Notes: a model not told the origin generated them from the letters alone. A stretch of DNA of 42,291 nt from Candidatus Thioglobus sp. (GCA_029936515.1 JAPYSK010000008.1:1-42291), one strand, 5' to 3'. Counted from the first letter of the stretch, positions 8,279 to 18,475 are shown. Numbers and translations are program-made.

Positions 8279-10525
8279 CTAATCAATTGCTTCTATACTG
8301 TCAGCTTTATTAAAAACACCTGGAAGAATTAAACCTTTTCGAGCACGGTGACTAACAAAATTAATTAAATCTTCAAAAGAATAATTTTTGTGTTTCTTTC
8401 CATTCTTACCATATTGGACTCTTAATTTTTGATTATCTTTAATTGCACAAATTCCAACAACAAACTCTTCACCAGCAATAAAGTCTTTTGTTGCAATCTG
8501 AATAAGTTTATTACCTTTGCCTTTGGAAAGTTGTGGCAATTCAGAGACAGGAAATATCAACAATCTAGCCCTATTGGTAACGACTGCAACAAACTGACTT
8601 TCTATATCTTCAACCATAGCAAGTCTAATAGCTTTTGCTTGATTAGATAATGTAATCACATGTTTACCAGACTTGGTTTTTGATTTTAAATTACCTAGGT
8701 TTGATATAAAGCCATAACCAGCATCAGATGAAAGCATTACTAGCTGATCATCTTTGCCCATAATAACATCAATAAATTCTGCACCAATAGGTGGTGCCAA
8801 TCTTCCAGTTAAGGGTTCTCCTTGACCTCTAGCGCTAGGAAGACTATTAGCTAGTAAAGTGTATGACCTGCCAGTAGAGTCAATAAAAAATGCCATCTTA
8901 TTACTTCTACCTTTAGCATCCTTTAGGAAGGTGTCGCCAGACTTATAGTTTAGTGAAGAAGAGTCAATTTCATGCCCCTTGGCGGCTTTTACCCAGCCCT
9001 TTTCACTTAGCACTACTGTAACATTTTCAGCAGGAATCATGTCCTGATCATTGAAAGCCTGTGCGGAAGGAACATCTGAAATAATTTGACATCGCCTCTG
9101 GTCTCCAAACTCTTCAAGGATAACTCGTAGCTCTTTTTTAATGAAGGTTTTTAATCTTGTTTCACTTGAGAGAAGTAATTCAATGGTTTTGCGATCTTTC
9201 TCAAGTTTTTCAACTTCGCTTTTAATTTTAATCTCTTCAAGCTTTGCTAGATGACGCAACTTAAGTTCTAGGATAGCTTCAGCTTGAATTTCACTAAGCT
9301 TGAATTTTGCAATGAGAACTGGCTTAGGTTTTTCTTCGCGTCGAATTATAGCTATAACTTCATCAATATTAAGATAAGCTACCTGTAACCCTTCAAGAAT
9401 ATGTAAGCGATCTAAAATTTTATTTAGTCGAAACTGAAGTCGATTGACAACCACTTGCGTTCTATATTGCAACCACTCTTTTAATAATGGAATTAATGGC
9501 TTAACTTGCGGTTTACCATCTAGACCAATAACATTCATGTTAACGCGATAATTTTTCTCAAGGTCAGTAGTGGCAAACAAGTGCAACATTAGCTGATCAC
9601 AATCTACCCTATTAGATCTCGGAACGATAACAATTCGAGTCGGATTCTCGTGGTCAGACTCATCACGAAGATCCTCAACTAATGGCAGCTTCTTGTTGCG
9701 CATCTGTGCGGCAATTTGCATAATAACTTTGGCACCAGATGTTTGATATGGAAGGGCTTCAATAACAATTTCACCATCATCCTTGATGTAACTTGCCCTC
9801 ATTTTTACCGACCCATAACCGGTCTCATATATTTTGTAGAGCTCATCTCTAGAGTTAACTATATATGCATTTGTTGGATAGTCAGGGGCAGGTAGTATCT
9901 TTATTAATTGATCAAGATCAGTAGAAGGCTTTTCTAGAAGCTTAATACATGCAGTAATTATCTCTATAAGATTATGAGGAGGCACATCAGTTGCCATACC
10001 TACAGCAATCCCTGAGGTGCCATTTAACAATAAGTTTGGAACCTGCGCAGGTAATTGCTGTGGCTCTTGAATTGTGCCATCAAAATTATCTGTCCAACTT
10101 ACTGTACCTAGATTGATTTCACTGAGAAGTAAATCTGCATAAGGCGATAATTTAGATTCTGTATATCGCATTGCTGCAAATGATTTTGGGTCATCTGGAG
10201 CTCCCCAGTTTCCCTGACCATCAATAAAGGGATAGCGATAAGAAAAAGGTTGAGCCATCAACACCATAGCCTCATAACAAGCACTATCTCCGTGCGGATG
10301 AAATTTACCTAAAACGTCTCCAACAGTCCTAGCTGACTTTTTAAATTTTGCAGTAGACTTTAGACCAAGCTCACTCATCGCATAGATAATGCGTCTTTGA
10401 ACAGGCTTTAAGCCGTCACCAACAAAAGGTAGTGCACGGTCAAGAATGACATACATTGAGTAATCAAGATAAGCGCGCTCACTATAATCTCCAACGCTTT
10501 GTCGCTCAATGCCGTTTTGGCTCAT
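8279..10525 (-). CDS. parC: DNA topoisomerase IV subunit A
   Basis: The 748-residue protein (E. coli ParC is 752) is the cleavage subunit of topoisomerase IV, which decatenates daughter chromosomes with ParE. Tyr121 in [11 protein letters not shown] is the catalytic tyrosine. The quinolone region [12 protein letters not shown] keeps Ser81 and Glu85, the sensitive-type residues. The GyrA box QRRGGKG is absent and the C-terminal domain is shorter, which separates it from the gyrA of this window. AAGGAAAG precedes the ATG. parE is not in the window. Confidence 0.97.
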   Translation of the reverse strand: MSQNGIERQSVGDYSERAYLDYSMYVILDRALPFVGDGLKPVQRRIIYAMSELGLKSTAKFKKSARTVGDVLGKFHPHGDSACYEAMVLMAQPFSYRYPFIDGQGNWGAPDDPKSFAAMRYTESKLSPYADLLLSEINLGTVSWTDNFDGTIQEPQQLPAQVPNLLLNGTSGIAVGMATDVPPHNLIEIITACIKLLEKPSTDLDQLIKILPAPDYPTNAYIVNSRDELYKIYETGYGSVKMRASYIKDDGEIVIEALPYQTSGAKVIMQIAAQMRNKKLPLVEDLRDESDHENPTRIVIVPRSNRVDCDQLMLHLFATTDLEKNYRVNMNVIGLDGKPQVKPLIPLLKEWLQYRTQVVVNRLQFRLNKILDRLHILEGLQVAYLNIDEVIAIIRREEKPKPVLIAKFKLSEIQAEAILELKLRHLAKLEEIKIKSEVEKLEKDRKTIELLLSSETRLKTFIKKELRVILEEFGDQRRCQIISDVPSAQAFNDQDMIPAENVTVVLSEKGWVKAAKGHEIDSSSLNYKSGDTFLKDAKGRSNKMAFFIDSTGRSYTLLANSLPSARGQGEPLTGRLAPPIGAEFIDVIMGKDDQLVMLSSDAGYGFISNLGNLKSKTKSGKHVITLSNQAKAIRLAMVEDIESQFVAVVTNRARLLIFPVSELPQLSKGKGNKLIQIATKDFIAGEEFVVGICAIKDNQKLRVQYGKNGKKHKNYSFEDLINFVSHRARKGLILPGVFNKADSIEAID

Positions 10526-10600
10526 TCTTTCCTTAATATTTTTAAATTGAAAGTCACACTCATAAGAGCAATGTGAGATGGGGTTATTTTAATTCAACTA

Positions 10601-10613
10601 TTCACGCAGTGAA
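10601..10613. promoter_or_regulatory. Short perfect palindrome upstream of parC
   Basis: TTCAC-GCA-GTGAA lies in the 116-nt gap between the HIT gene and parC, about 75 nt before the parC start. No T-run follows on either strand, so it is not a terminator. It could be a protein-binding site; no known box is recognised. Confidence 0.2.
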
Positions 10614-10641
10614 GAATAATTATTGAACTTATCACAAGATA

Positions 10642-10980
10642 TTAACCTGGCGGCCAAGACATTTGTCGGCCACCTAGGCAATGAAGATGTATATGAAATA
10701 CACTTTGACAGCCATCACTATTGCAGTTCATAACAAGCCTATAGCCTTTTTCAGCAAATCCACGTTCCTTAGCGATCCTTGAAGCGGTAATATTTAACCT
10801 ACCTAATAAAGCTTCATCAGTAGCATCGTTAGGAGTAGAAATATGCTCTTTAGGTATTACTAGAAAATGTTCTGGCGCCTGGGCATTAACATCCTTAAAG
10901 GCTAAAACTTTGTCATCCTCATAAAGCTTTTCAGCAGGTATATCACCTTTAATGATTGAACAAAAAATACAGTTTTCCAT
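10642..10980 (-). CDS. hinT: HIT family purine nucleoside phosphoramidase (HinT-like)
   Basis: The 112-residue protein has the histidine-triad motif HIHLH with His96, His98 and His100 and the N-terminal CIFCSIIKGDIPA block (Cys4, Cys7) of the HinT branch. HinT proteins hydrolyse adenosine phosphoramidates and acyl-adenylates in the cytoplasm; the physiological substrate is uncertain. Length is normal for the family. It is transcribed towards parC but separated from it by 116 nt, and diverges from the rutE-like gene at 11074. Confidence 0.93.
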   Translation of the reverse strand: MENCIFCSIIKGDIPAEKLYEDDKVLAFKDVNAQAPEHFLVIPKEHISTPNDATDEALLGRLNITASRIAKERGFAEKGYRLVMNCNSDGCQSVFHIHLHCLGGRQMSWPPG

Positions 10981-11032
10981 AATTCAATTTTATATCTTTC
11001 AATATCTAATATAAAGAAATACTAAAAGAACT

Positions 11033-11038
11033 TATAAT
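11033..11038 (+). promoter_or_regulatory. -10 box for the rutE-like gene
   Basis: TATAAT on the plus strand ends 35 nt before the ATG at 11074. A Shine-Dalgarno-like AAGGA lies just before that start. The -35 region is too AT-rich to choose a hexamer. Confidence 0.4.
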
Positions 11039-11073
11039 CAAGCATATTAATTCAAATATTAAGGATAAATTAT

Positions 11074-11655
11074 ATGCTTTCAACTTCAAGTCTAGATAAA
11101 CTTTTTACAAAAGCACGAAGTCATAAAGGCTGGATAAATAAAGATATAAATGACCAGCAAATTCATCAAATCTATGATTTACTTAAATTTGCACCAACTT
11201 CTTCCAACACTTGTCCAGCTCGATTCACTTTTATTCGAAGTAAAGAAGCCAAGGAAAAACTTAAGCCTTCATTAGATCAAGGAAACATCAATAAAGCTAT
11301 GAATTCTCCTGCCGTTGTTGTCATCAGTTATGACACTGAGTTCTATCAAAAGCTTCCCTACCTTTCACCACATAATAATGCTAAATCATGGTACGAAGGC
11401 AAGGATAAAAAAATAAAGTCTACTGCTGAATTTAATTCAGCGCTCCAAGGAGCTTACTTTATTATGGCAACCCGTTCAATAGGTCTAGATTGTTGCCCAA
11501 TGATTGGCTTTAACAAAGAAAAATTAAATCAAGAATTTTTCCCTGACAACAAATACAAGGCCATCTTTATATGTGGGATTGGTTATGGAGATGAGTCCAA
11601 GTTGCTTTCTCGGGCACCACGCCTAGACTTTAGAGAAGCTTGTAACATCTTGTAA
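11074..11655 (+). CDS. rutE: RutE-like nitroreductase (malonic semialdehyde reductase family)
   Basis: The 193-residue FMN-dependent nitroreductase-fold protein matches E. coli RutE along its length: SLDKLFTKARSHKGW, the FMN-binding APTSSN(T)CPAR block, FIRSKEAKEKLKP, a D-x-E-F-Y segment, ALQGAYFIMATRSIGLDCCPM, and the end GYGDESKLLSRAPRL. RutE reduces malonic semialdehyde to 3-hydroxypropionate in the pyrimidine-degradation (Rut) pathway. No other rut gene is near, so here it may detoxify reactive aldehydes or act on another substrate. It is a single plus-strand gene, convergent with the EamA gene downstream. Confidence 0.85.
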   Translation: MLSTSSLDKLFTKARSHKGWINKDINDQQIHQIYDLLKFAPTSSNTCPARFTFIRSKEAKEKLKPSLDQGNINKAMNSPAVVVISYDTEFYQKLPYLSPHNNAKSWYEGKDKKIKSTAEFNSALQGAYFIMATRSIGLDCCPMIGFNKEKLNQEFFPDNKYKAIFICGIGYGDESKLLSRAPRLDFREACNIL

Positions 11656-11689
11656 TATTGACTTATCCAAGTTTAATACTACTTAAAAA

Positions 11690-12598
11690 CTAAAAAACTT
11701 CTGAGTTTTTTTTAGTGAAATACTTTTGTAAAAATAAACCTAGGAAAATAAGGATAACGCCAATAATAGTTGAAGTTAAGATAGCCTCTTTTAATACAAA
11801 ATGAAGAATCAGAAGAGATAAAAAAGGAGTAATAAAAACTAAGCTAGCAACTCTAGAAACAGTTGTTGAAGTTTTTAAAGCTACCTGCCAAAGAACTACA
11901 GAAATGCCCATCTCAAATAAGCCTATATATGCAGAACCAATAAAGCCTTCTATTGAGGGGATGATAAATGAATTACTAAAGTAAACAATTAATAAAATAT
12001 AAGGCAAACTAAAGAGAAATATTAAAAACAAACTTACAACAGTGTCATTAGAATTTTTGGTATTAAAGAGCCAAAATAAGGCCCATATAACAGTAGTAAT
12101 TAGAATATAGATAACTCCTAACGGACTTTCAAACTGCATTGAAAATACATTACCCTTTGACGCAATAACTACAACGCCAATATAGCTAACAATAATTGAC
12201 AGAAAAGACTTAATATCTATTGTTTGCTTAAGAATTGGAATCGATAAAATAACAATCATTACAGGCCAACTAAAATTAATCACCATAGCCTCTTGAGCAG
12301 GCAATATATCATAACCCTTAAAAAGAATGATGTAATAAAGACACGGGTTTAAAAGTGCAAGAAAAGCGCACTTTAACAGAGCATACTTTGAGAAGTTTTT
12401 AATTAACTTTAGCTTACCCTGAAAAAGAACAATAAAAAAAAGTACTAATACAGAAAATATCGTCGAATAAAAAACTAACTGGATAGGCTCTAAATGCTCT
12501 AATGAAAGCTTAAAAGCAGTGGCAACAGTAGACCAGAAAAATATTGCAATACCGGCAAAAATATAAGCTCTATTCTGATTAGAAAAACTTAAAGACAT
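11690..12598 (-). CDS. EamA/DMT-superfamily membrane transporter
   Basis: The 302-residue, very hydrophobic protein has about ten predicted membrane helices in two EamA-like halves. The first starts FAGIAIFFWSTVATAFKLSL; the second starts near GVIYILITTVIWALFWLFN. The C-terminus is basic (KYFTKKNSEVF). The family exports metabolites or amino acids, and the substrate cannot be told from sequence. It starts 6 nt after the methyltransferase gene, so the two are probably cotranscribed, perhaps with rarD upstream. Confidence 0.8.
   Translation of the reverse strand: MSLSFSNQNRAYIFAGIAIFFWSTVATAFKLSLEHLEPIQLVFYSTIFSVLVLFFIVLFQGKLKLIKNFSKYALLKCAFLALLNPCLYYIILFKGYDILPAQEAMVINFSWPVMIVILSIPILKQTIDIKSFLSIIVSYIGVVVIASKGNVFSMQFESPLGVIYILITTVIWALFWLFNTKNSNDTVVSLFLIFLFSLPYILLIVYFSNSFIIPSIEGFIGSAYIGLFEMGISVVLWQVALKTSTTVSRVASLVFITPFLSLLILHFVLKEAILTSTIIGVILIFLGLFLQKYFTKKNSEVF
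11692..11713 (+). terminator. Weak intrinsic terminator after the rutE-like gene
   Basis: An A-rich arm (AAAAAACT), the loop TCTG, and the arm AGTTTTTT continuing into more T lie 37 nt after the stop codon, inside the 3' end of the convergent EamA gene. The stem is nearly all A-T and therefore weak. Confidence 0.35.
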
Positions 12599-12604
12599 CT
12601 TATT

Positions 12605-13240
12605 TTATGCGGCTATTTGATATAAGCATAATTGACAACTTATACCTTCTTGAACGTTATAGTCTGAAGTGAAGCGCTCAATCTCGTGCCATAACTCAGC
12701 TTCTTCTAGATCTTTGATAGTTTTTTCATATGGCAAAGCTTCCCACTCTTGTTTGCGGACAGTAAAACTTATATATCCACCACTTTTTGTTATGCGCACC
12801 ATTTCTACAAATGCCTCAGGACCTACATGACCACATGTAAATGTGCCAGCACAAACAATTGCATCAAAAGTATCATCTTCGAAATCAAGTTTCTTAGTCA
12901 AGTCCATTAAGTGCAGGGATTTATATACATTTTTTTTAAGAGCTAAGTCAAGCATTTGCTGAGAAAAGTCAACGCCAACTATATTTTTTATACCCTTTTT
13001 GTGAAGTATCTCTCCAACAAGACCTGTACCGCACCCAGCATCTAGCACCTCAAATTCATTATTCGTAAAGTATTTAAGTAAAAGCCTTGTAGTAATAAGA
13101 TGCCCAACATAGCCCGCTAATTGAATCACGTCATGCTCGTAGTCAGGTGCCCAATTTTTATATATGTTTTCTAACTCATTAAGAGTTGAAGTATGTAATG
13201 TTTTAAAAATTGTTGGAATCATACTTTTAGTATTCTTCAT
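12605..13240 (-). CDS. Class I SAM-dependent methyltransferase
   Basis: The Rossmann-type methyltransferase has motif I VLDAGCGTGLVG, the acidic end of strand 2 in GVDFSQQM, and motif IV FDAIVCAGTF. The overall pattern resembles WBSCR27/UbiE-like small-molecule methyltransferases; the substrate is unknown. I place the start at the ATG at 13240 (211 residues), which has TTGGAG 6-7 nt upstream. The longer reading frame begins with a TTG at 13252 that overlaps this Shine-Dalgarno and is unlikely. It lies between rarD (43 nt upstream) and the EamA transporter (6 nt downstream). It lacks the features I would expect to call it BioC. Confidence 0.8.
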   Translation of the reverse strand: MKNTKSMIPTIFKTLHTSTLNELENIYKNWAPDYEHDVIQLAGYVGHLITTRLLLKYFTNNEFEVLDAGCGTGLVGEILHKKGIKNIVGVDFSQQMLDLALKKNVYKSLHLMDLTKKLDFEDDTFDAIVCAGTFTCGHVGPEAFVEMVRITKSGGYISFTVRKQEWEALPYEKTIKDLEEAELWHEIERFTSDYNVQEGISCQLCLYQIAA

Positions 13241-13283
13241 AGAGTACTCCAAGAAAACCTCTAAAAGCCAACACTATTATTGA

Positions 13284-14147
13284 CTATTTATTTTTAATAA
13301 GCGCATAACTATACATTACAAGACCTATCCAAACACCAAAAAATCCAATCAACTGATTAACATTTACTGGCTCATCATATAAAGCATATCCCACCAAAAA
13401 TTGAATTGTAGGGGTAATCAAAAACAATATACCTACTGTAGTCATAGGAAGAAGCTTTGTTCCAGCAGTAAATAGCGCCAACGGAACGACAGTAACCAGA
13501 CCTGCCAATATTAATAAAATATCTGTAGATAGATTCACATTAAATATGGCTACCTCATGATTGGAATAAAACCATATAGTGAATATAAACACAAAAGGTA
13601 AAAGCAATAATGTCTCAATATATAGACCAGGAACTGGTGAGGTTGCCATTGCCTTTCTTGCTACTCCATATGAAGAAAAAGTGAGCCCTATCAGAAGCCC
13701 TAACCATGGAAACGAGTCTCCACTAAAAACATAATATAAGGCTCCAAAGGTAGCAAAGAAAACGGCCCACTTCTTAACTCTAGAGATTCTTTCATGGAAA
13801 AAAATATAGCCACCTAACATGTTTATTACTGGAGAAAGGAAATAGCCCATAGAGGCCTCTACTATCCTTCCTAGATTTACTGCAAGGATATAACCACCCC
13901 AATTAATAGTTATCAGAGTTGCAGTCAAAAACAAGAAAAGTAGCTCTTTTCGAGAAGTTATAGATTCCCTAAAATTAGCTTGCCAAGATGGCCTAAAGTA
14001 GACAAGAATAAAAAGTACAGGGATTGACCAAACTATTCTGTGAACAAGAACTTCTGAAGGGTTTACATGATTTAAGAAAGCCCAATAAATTGGGAAAAAA
14101 CCCCACATCAGATAGCCAGAAAGAACAAGCAAGATGCCTCTATTCAT
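13284..14147 (-). CDS. rarD: RarD-type EamA permease
   Basis: The 287-residue protein has about ten membrane segments and the marks of the RarD family of the DMT superfamily: an N-terminal GYLMWGFFPIYWAFL, the VHRIVWSIP segment, NWGGYILAVN, EASMGYFLSP and a C-terminal LFTAGTKLLPMTTVG. RarD was named for chloramphenicol sensitivity in E. coli and Pseudomonas, but its natural substrate is not known. It likely leads a minus-strand group with the methyltransferase and the second EamA transporter. Confidence 0.9.
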   Translation of the reverse strand: MNRGILLVLSGYLMWGFFPIYWAFLNHVNPSEVLVHRIVWSIPVLFILVYFRPSWQANFRESITSRKELLFLFLTATLITINWGGYILAVNLGRIVEASMGYFLSPVINMLGGYIFFHERISRVKKWAVFFATFGALYYVFSGDSFPWLGLLIGLTFSSYGVARKAMATSPVPGLYIETLLLLPFVFIFTIWFYSNHEVAIFNVNLSTDILLILAGLVTVVPLALFTAGTKLLPMTTVGILFLITPTIQFLVGYALYDEPVNVNQLIGFFGVWIGLVMYSYALIKNK

Positions 14148-14204
14148 GAAGTATTCACTCTAGAAAAGACTTATTGTAGACTAAATAGAGCCCTATAAGA
14201 CCTA

Positions 14205-14564
14205 TTAATGCTTGTAGTAATCTTTTTCAAAACTAGTACTACTAAGACTATCACCTTCACCAGTTTTGTTATTAATTTCATCCAAGTTTTCATTGATACG
14301 AAATAGAATCACAACGAGCTCACAGGCAACCCTAGAGGCAAGTGAACCGCCAATAACCCAAACCAAACCACGCCAGAAATCACCCTCTAAAAATATGTCT
14401 CCAAGCCCTTTGGTTATAATTCCAAACAACAGTATCCAATACAATAATGTAATTAACTTAGGGGTCACCATTTCATCTAGATAAAACATGTAATGGTTAT
14501 CCATCTTATCTAGAGTAGCTTTAAAAGCTTTTTTTATACTTTCCCAGATTTCATTATTATTCAT
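14205..14564 (-). CDS. DUF4282-like small membrane protein
   Basis: The 119-residue protein has a soluble N-terminus, then a block starting DEMVTPKLITLLYW with two membrane segments (about 36-56 and 66-90), ending in VILFRINENLDEI. This matches the DUF4282 domain pattern of a T-P-K-x-I start, two helices and an E-L/F-R-I-x-E-N-L end. The tail is polar and serine-rich. The function is unknown. It sits 57 nt upstream of rarD and follows the strong terminator of the liv operon. Confidence 0.7.
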   Translation of the reverse strand: MNNNEIWESIKKAFKATLDKMDNHYMFYLDEMVTPKLITLLYWILLFGIITKGLGDIFLEGDFWRGLVWVIGGSLASRVACELVVILFRINENLDEINNKTGEGDSLSSTSFEKDYYKH

Positions 14565-14671
14565 TTTATTGCCCTTACTTTCCTTGAACTGTAGTTATTA
14601 TAATACTTATGAATCAAAAAGTTCTATATTCATACTTCGGTTAATTACTTTAAGAATATTATAAACAAAAA

Positions 14672-14698
14672 AAAGCCCATCTTTAAGATGGGCTTTTT
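14672..14698 (-). terminator. Strong intrinsic terminator of the liv operon
   Basis: The hairpin AGCCCATC / GATGGGCT (arms 14674-14681 and 14687-14694, loop 5 nt) is flanked by A-runs on one side and T-runs on the other. On the minus strand it is followed by eight T, 20 nt after the livK stop. On the plus strand it would also work with five T, so it may block readthrough both ways. Confidence 0.9.
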
Positions 14699-14717
14699 CA
14701 TAGATATTTAAAGCTTA

Positions 14718-15902
14718 TTATTGATGGATCTTTACGTTAGTAAACACACCACCAATAACTTCACGCTCTGCATATGAGCCATTAGCTGTACCACCTGCAT
14801 CCAACTCAACACCAGTAGCACCGACATAGTCAACAGGTAGACCACCTGAAATCCATTTCAGGCAAGTACCCAAATCACCAGCACTACATTTATTACCAGG
14901 AGCGTTAGCAACATTCATAACTTCTGCCTGAATTGCCGCTCTGTCAGTAGAACCTGCAGCCTGAGAGGCGAGGATAATTAAAGCCATCGCGTCATAAGCT
15001 TCAGCAGAAAATACGCCAGAACCATCAACATCACCTGCTGCAGCTACTGCTACCCAGTTAGCACCAAGAGCTTCATCTGGAGAAGGCATAGTACCCCATG
15101 AGCCATCTGCAACAGCTCCTGAAGTTAATTCACTGATCATGCCGTCACCAAAGACGTAGTCAGTAAATGCACCTGTATCTTCTGAAGCAGCAATGATTCC
15201 TCTACCACCAGTATTAGCATAACCAAGAACTGCAAGAGTAGCAGAACCACCAGCTGAAAGAGCTGCTACATCAGCAGAATAGTCAGCCTTATCGTCATCA
15301 TGTCCTGCCATAACAGTAACTGTTCCACCAGCAGCTTCATAAGCAGTTACGAATGCATCTGCTAATCCCTTACCATAGTCACTGTTTGAAAACGTTACCG
15401 CCATATCAGTTTGTCCTCTAGAGATTGCAATACTTGCAAGTACTGGACCCTGTCTCGCATCTGAAGGGGCAGTTCTAAAGAACCATCCACCATCTTCTAG
15501 GGTAGTCAAAGCAGGTGAAGTAGCTGATGGTGAAATTGCAACTACACCATTAGGTACTAACACATTGGTTATAACCGCACCAGTATTACCTGAGCAGTTA
15601 GGACCCATAATAGCCATAACATTATCATCGTTAATCATTTTTTCAGCCTGTGCAATTGCAACAGCCGGATCAATACATACTGAATCACCCTGAACAACAT
15701 TAATTGTTCCATAAAGGTAATTACCAGAGGCATTCGCTTCTGTTACTGCTAGGTTTGCACCACCAGACATAGGTCCTATCATAGATTCGAGTGGTCCTGT
15801 AAACCCTTGAAGCTCACCAACATTGACAGTAGCACCAAAAGATGCAGTTGCCATAGTAGCTGACAATACAAAGCCAGCCGTTGTTTTTAAATAACTTTTC
15901 AT
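14718..15902 (-). CDS. livK: Branched-chain amino acid-type ABC substrate-binding protein
   Basis: The 394-residue type I periplasmic binding protein of the Liv/HAAT class starts with a signal peptide (MKSYLKTTAGFVLSATMA, cut near residue 23 before ATVNVGEL). The family pattern is visible in LAVTEANASG, IMGPNCSGNTGAV, AISPSATSPALT, FFRTAPSDARQGP and the SNSDYGKGLADAF block. Two cysteine pairs (near D-S-V-C-I / P-N-C-S, and in NKCSAGDLGTC) could form disulfides. I use the ATG at 15902 with AGGAG upstream; a longer frame from a TTG at 15941 would bury the signal peptide. It is the last gene of livG-F-H-M-K and has 172 nt before it. The ligand is not fixed by sequence: Liv-family systems also take urea, amides or other organic acids. 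Confidence 0.88.
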   Translation of the reverse strand: MKSYLKTTAGFVLSATMATASFGATVNVGELQGFTGPLESMIGPMSGGANLAVTEANASGNYLYGTINVVQGDSVCIDPAVAIAQAEKMINDDNVMAIMGPNCSGNTGAVITNVLVPNGVVAISPSATSPALTTLEDGGWFFRTAPSDARQGPVLASIAISRGQTDMAVTFSNSDYGKGLADAFVTAYEAAGGTVTVMAGHDDDKADYSADVAALSAGGSATLAVLGYANTGGRGIIAASEDTGAFTDYVFGDGMISELTSGAVADGSWGTMPSPDEALGANWVAVAAAGDVDGSGVFSAEAYDAMALIILASQAAGSTDRAAIQAEVMNVANAPGNKCSAGDLGTCLKWISGGLPVDYVGATGVELDAGGTANGSYAEREVIGGVFTNVKIHQ

Positions 15903-16074
15903 TTTGTCTCCTAATTTTAAAAAAAGATTCCCCACGCTCAATCAAACATCAAGACGCATTTCCAACGGGATTCAAGGTAATGATAAACAGTTTCTTGTGC
16001 TTTGTGTTAAAAATATTACAAAAAAATTGAACTAAACCTAACTACAGTATATCTTTCGGCACAATTTATAAAAA

Positions 16075-17448
16075 TTATAGCTCTTTATTTTTCTCTGGAA
16101 GAATACCGCCTGGAGAGAATCTCATTATTAAGAGCAATATAGTGCCCATAAAGACAAGTCTAAGATAGTGAACTCGATCTTCTATGAACTCTAATGATGT
16201 ATTTCCTTCTTGAATAAAGTTACCAAGCATTTCAACCACCCAAAGCCCCATTGGACCCGATTGAATCCAAATAAACCAGATAATAAAGGCACCTAAAACG
16301 GACCCTAAATTATTACCCGAACCACCAAGAATAACCATTACCCATATCAAAAAAGTAAATCGAAGGGGTTGATAAGCAGTAGGAATAAATATTCCATCAT
16401 AGGTAACCAATAAAGCACCAGCAACACCAACAATTGCAGAACCTAAGACAAAAATTTGTAGATGTTGACGCTTAATATTCTTACCCATCGCCGAGGCTGC
16501 AACTTCATTATCTCTTATTGCTCTTACTTTCCTTCCCCAAGGAGAATTTAAAGCAAGATTAGAAAGCAGTATGAAAGCAACTAAAATTAAAAGAATTAAA
16601 CCTGAATAACTAAGCTTAACAAAAACGACTGATGCCGCTCTAACATAGTCACCTAGCTTATCAATTTGATCTGATTGAGACAACAACTGAAGTTCTGATC
16701 TGTGAATCCAAGCAACAATATTTTGTAACCATTCAGATTTTTGCATGTCAACTTCATAAGGCACTGGCCTAGGAAGTCCATAAACATTTTTAAGGCCACG
16801 TACTAACCAGTCTTCATTTTTAATAACATAAAGAATAATTTCAGAAATACCCAGCGTTGCGATTGCAAGATAATCCGTCCTTAAACCTAAAGTTATCTTA
16901 CCAATCCACCAAGCTGCTCCAGCAGCAGCTATTCCTCCTACTATCCATGAGAAGGCTATAGGAAGTCCAAAGCCACCTAAGTAACCTGTAATTGCAGGAT
17001 CTACTTTTTCAATTAAATCTGCAGCTTCAGAGAAATAATATCTTGTAAATAGGTAACCAATAACTACAATTGCTGATACTAACCATTTATTAACGCCTCT
17101 TCTATTTAGTAATACTCCTGCAGTAATAGTTGCGGCACCCAAGATCAAGGCGAAAAGCATCTTCATGCCACCAGCATCTATCGCTTCAGTAACAGGCTGT
17201 TGAGCTATCAAAACTACGCTGACACCTCCTAAGGCAGCAAATCCCATAATTCCAACATTAAAGAGGCCTGCATACCCCCATTGGATATTTACACCTAGAG
17301 CCATAATAGCTGAAATCAAAGATAAGTTAATAATACCAAGTGCTAAAGCCCATGATTGATTTAGGCCTACAAATAAAAGTATGAGCCCCATTATAGTAAA
17401 GCAAGCAATCGCTTTATTAGCTTGCCAAAAAGTATTTAAATTATTCAT
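16075..17448 (-). CDS. livM: Liv-type ABC permease, LivM
   Basis: The 457-residue inner-membrane permease of the branched-chain amino acid family has many hydrophobic helices, the WGYAGLFNVGIMGFAALGG block, and the EAA-type loop GRKVRAIRDNEVAASAMGKN near residue 310 that docks the ATPases. It is longer than the E. coli protein because of a middle insertion with extra helices and a polar stretch around residues 225-265. I choose ATG 17448 (AAGGTG upstream) over the TTG at 17451. It overlaps livH by 8 nt, which suggests translational coupling, and pairs with LivH to form the channel. Confidence 0.9.
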   Translation of the reverse strand: MNNLNTFWQANKAIACFTIMGLILLFVGLNQSWALALGIINLSLISAIMALGVNIQWGYAGLFNVGIMGFAALGGVSVVLIAQQPVTEAIDAGGMKMLFALILGAATITAGVLLNRRGVNKWLVSAIVVIGYLFTRYYFSEAADLIEKVDPAITGYLGGFGLPIAFSWIVGGIAAAGAAWWIGKITLGLRTDYLAIATLGISEIILYVIKNEDWLVRGLKNVYGLPRPVPYEVDMQKSEWLQNIVAWIHRSELQLLSQSDQIDKLGDYVRAASVVFVKLSYSGLILLILVAFILLSNLALNSPWGRKVRAIRDNEVAASAMGKNIKRQHLQIFVLGSAIVGVAGALLVTYDGIFIPTAYQPLRFTFLIWVMVILGGSGNNLGSVLGAFIIWFIWIQSGPMGLWVVEMLGNFIQEGNTSLEFIEDRVHYLRLVFMGTILLLIMRFSPGGILPEKNKEL

Positions 17449-18475
17449 CAACTATCACCTTACCCTTAAACAATCCTGTAGGTTTTATTAGAAGAACAAT
17501 AACCAAAATTACAAAGGATATTGCGTATTTATACTCTGTGCCAATAAGTTGAACCAAAGAGGTAGGATGCATTGATAGTGGTAACAAGTATATTAAAAAC
17601 TTCTTATAGGCATAAGTAAGAAATATCTCAGAAAATGCGACTAAAAAAGCACCTGCAATTGCGCCAATGGGTGAGCCAATACCACCTACGATAACCGAGG
17701 CAAAAATTGGTAATAGTAATAAATGATATTGTTGCGGTGCAAAACCTTTATCAAGACCATAGAGTGTTCCAGCAATCGTTGTAAAAAGAGCGACCAGTAA
17801 CCAGGTTATTTGAACTACTTTATCTGGGTCAATACCAGAGAGAAGAGCTAATTCTTTATTGTCTGAATAAGCGCGCATAGCTTTTCCAGTTTTAGTTTTT
17901 TGTAGAAAGTAAAATAGAAAAGAAACTAATAATAAAGCAATAGTAACTGTTAAAAATTGAGATGTTTTTAGCGCAATACCCTGCTCAAGACCAGTATAAG
18001 CCTTGAATTCTCTGACAGAAAAAATAAATCTCTCCCCGTCTCCAAACCTTTGAGCAGAAGCACCTAATATAAACCTAACAATACCTCCTGTAACAAACAT
18101 AACGCCTATTGATGCTGAAATACCTACTATTGATTTAGCCTTTATTCTGCGATAATGCCTGTAAACCAATCTATCCATTGTGAGTAAATAAATTGACATA
18201 CCTATTAAGGCCATTGGAATTGCTAAAAGAGCAGTTGGTACTCCAGTTATAGTCCACCCTCTACTAATCATATAGCTACTAATTAATATAACAAGCATTG
18301 TTCCAAAAGCCATACTATCGCCCTGAGCAAAATTGGAAAACCTCAAAATTGAATAAACTAGAGTCACTGCCAAAGCGCCAAGCGCCAATTGTGAGCCATA
18401 AGATAATGCTGGAAGAATTACAAAATTAGTTAGTAAAGCAAATGCATTAATAATATCAATTGATTCTGACGTCAT
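17441..18475 (-). CDS. livH: Liv-type ABC permease, LivH
   Basis: The 344-residue inner-membrane protein has about eight or nine helices, the SNFAQGDSMAFGTM segment, the EAA-type loop GKAMRAYSDNKELALLSGID, and VGGIGSPIGAIAGAF near the end, all typical of LivH. It is the partner of LivM. Its start codon directly follows the livF stop and its end overlaps livM by 8 nt. Confidence 0.92.
   Translation of the reverse strand: MTSESIDIINAFALLTNFVILPALSYGSQLALGALAVTLVYSILRFSNFAQGDSMAFGTMLVILISSYMISRGWTITGVPTALLAIPMALIGMSIYLLTMDRLVYRHYRRIKAKSIVGISASIGVMFVTGGIVRFILGASAQRFGDGERFIFSVREFKAYTGLEQGIALKTSQFLTVTIALLLVSFLFYFLQKTKTGKAMRAYSDNKELALLSGIDPDKVVQITWLLVALFTTIAGTLYGLDKGFAPQQYHLLLLPIFASVIVGGIGSPIGAIAGAFLVAFSEIFLTYAYKKFLIYLLPLSMHPTSLVQLIGTEYKYAISFVILVIVLLIKPTGLFKGKVIVDE

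Noticed and set aside
12605-13240. Methyltransferase as BioC to complement bioF-bioH
   Set aside because: It is far from the bio genes, clusters with transporters, and only the general SAM motifs match.
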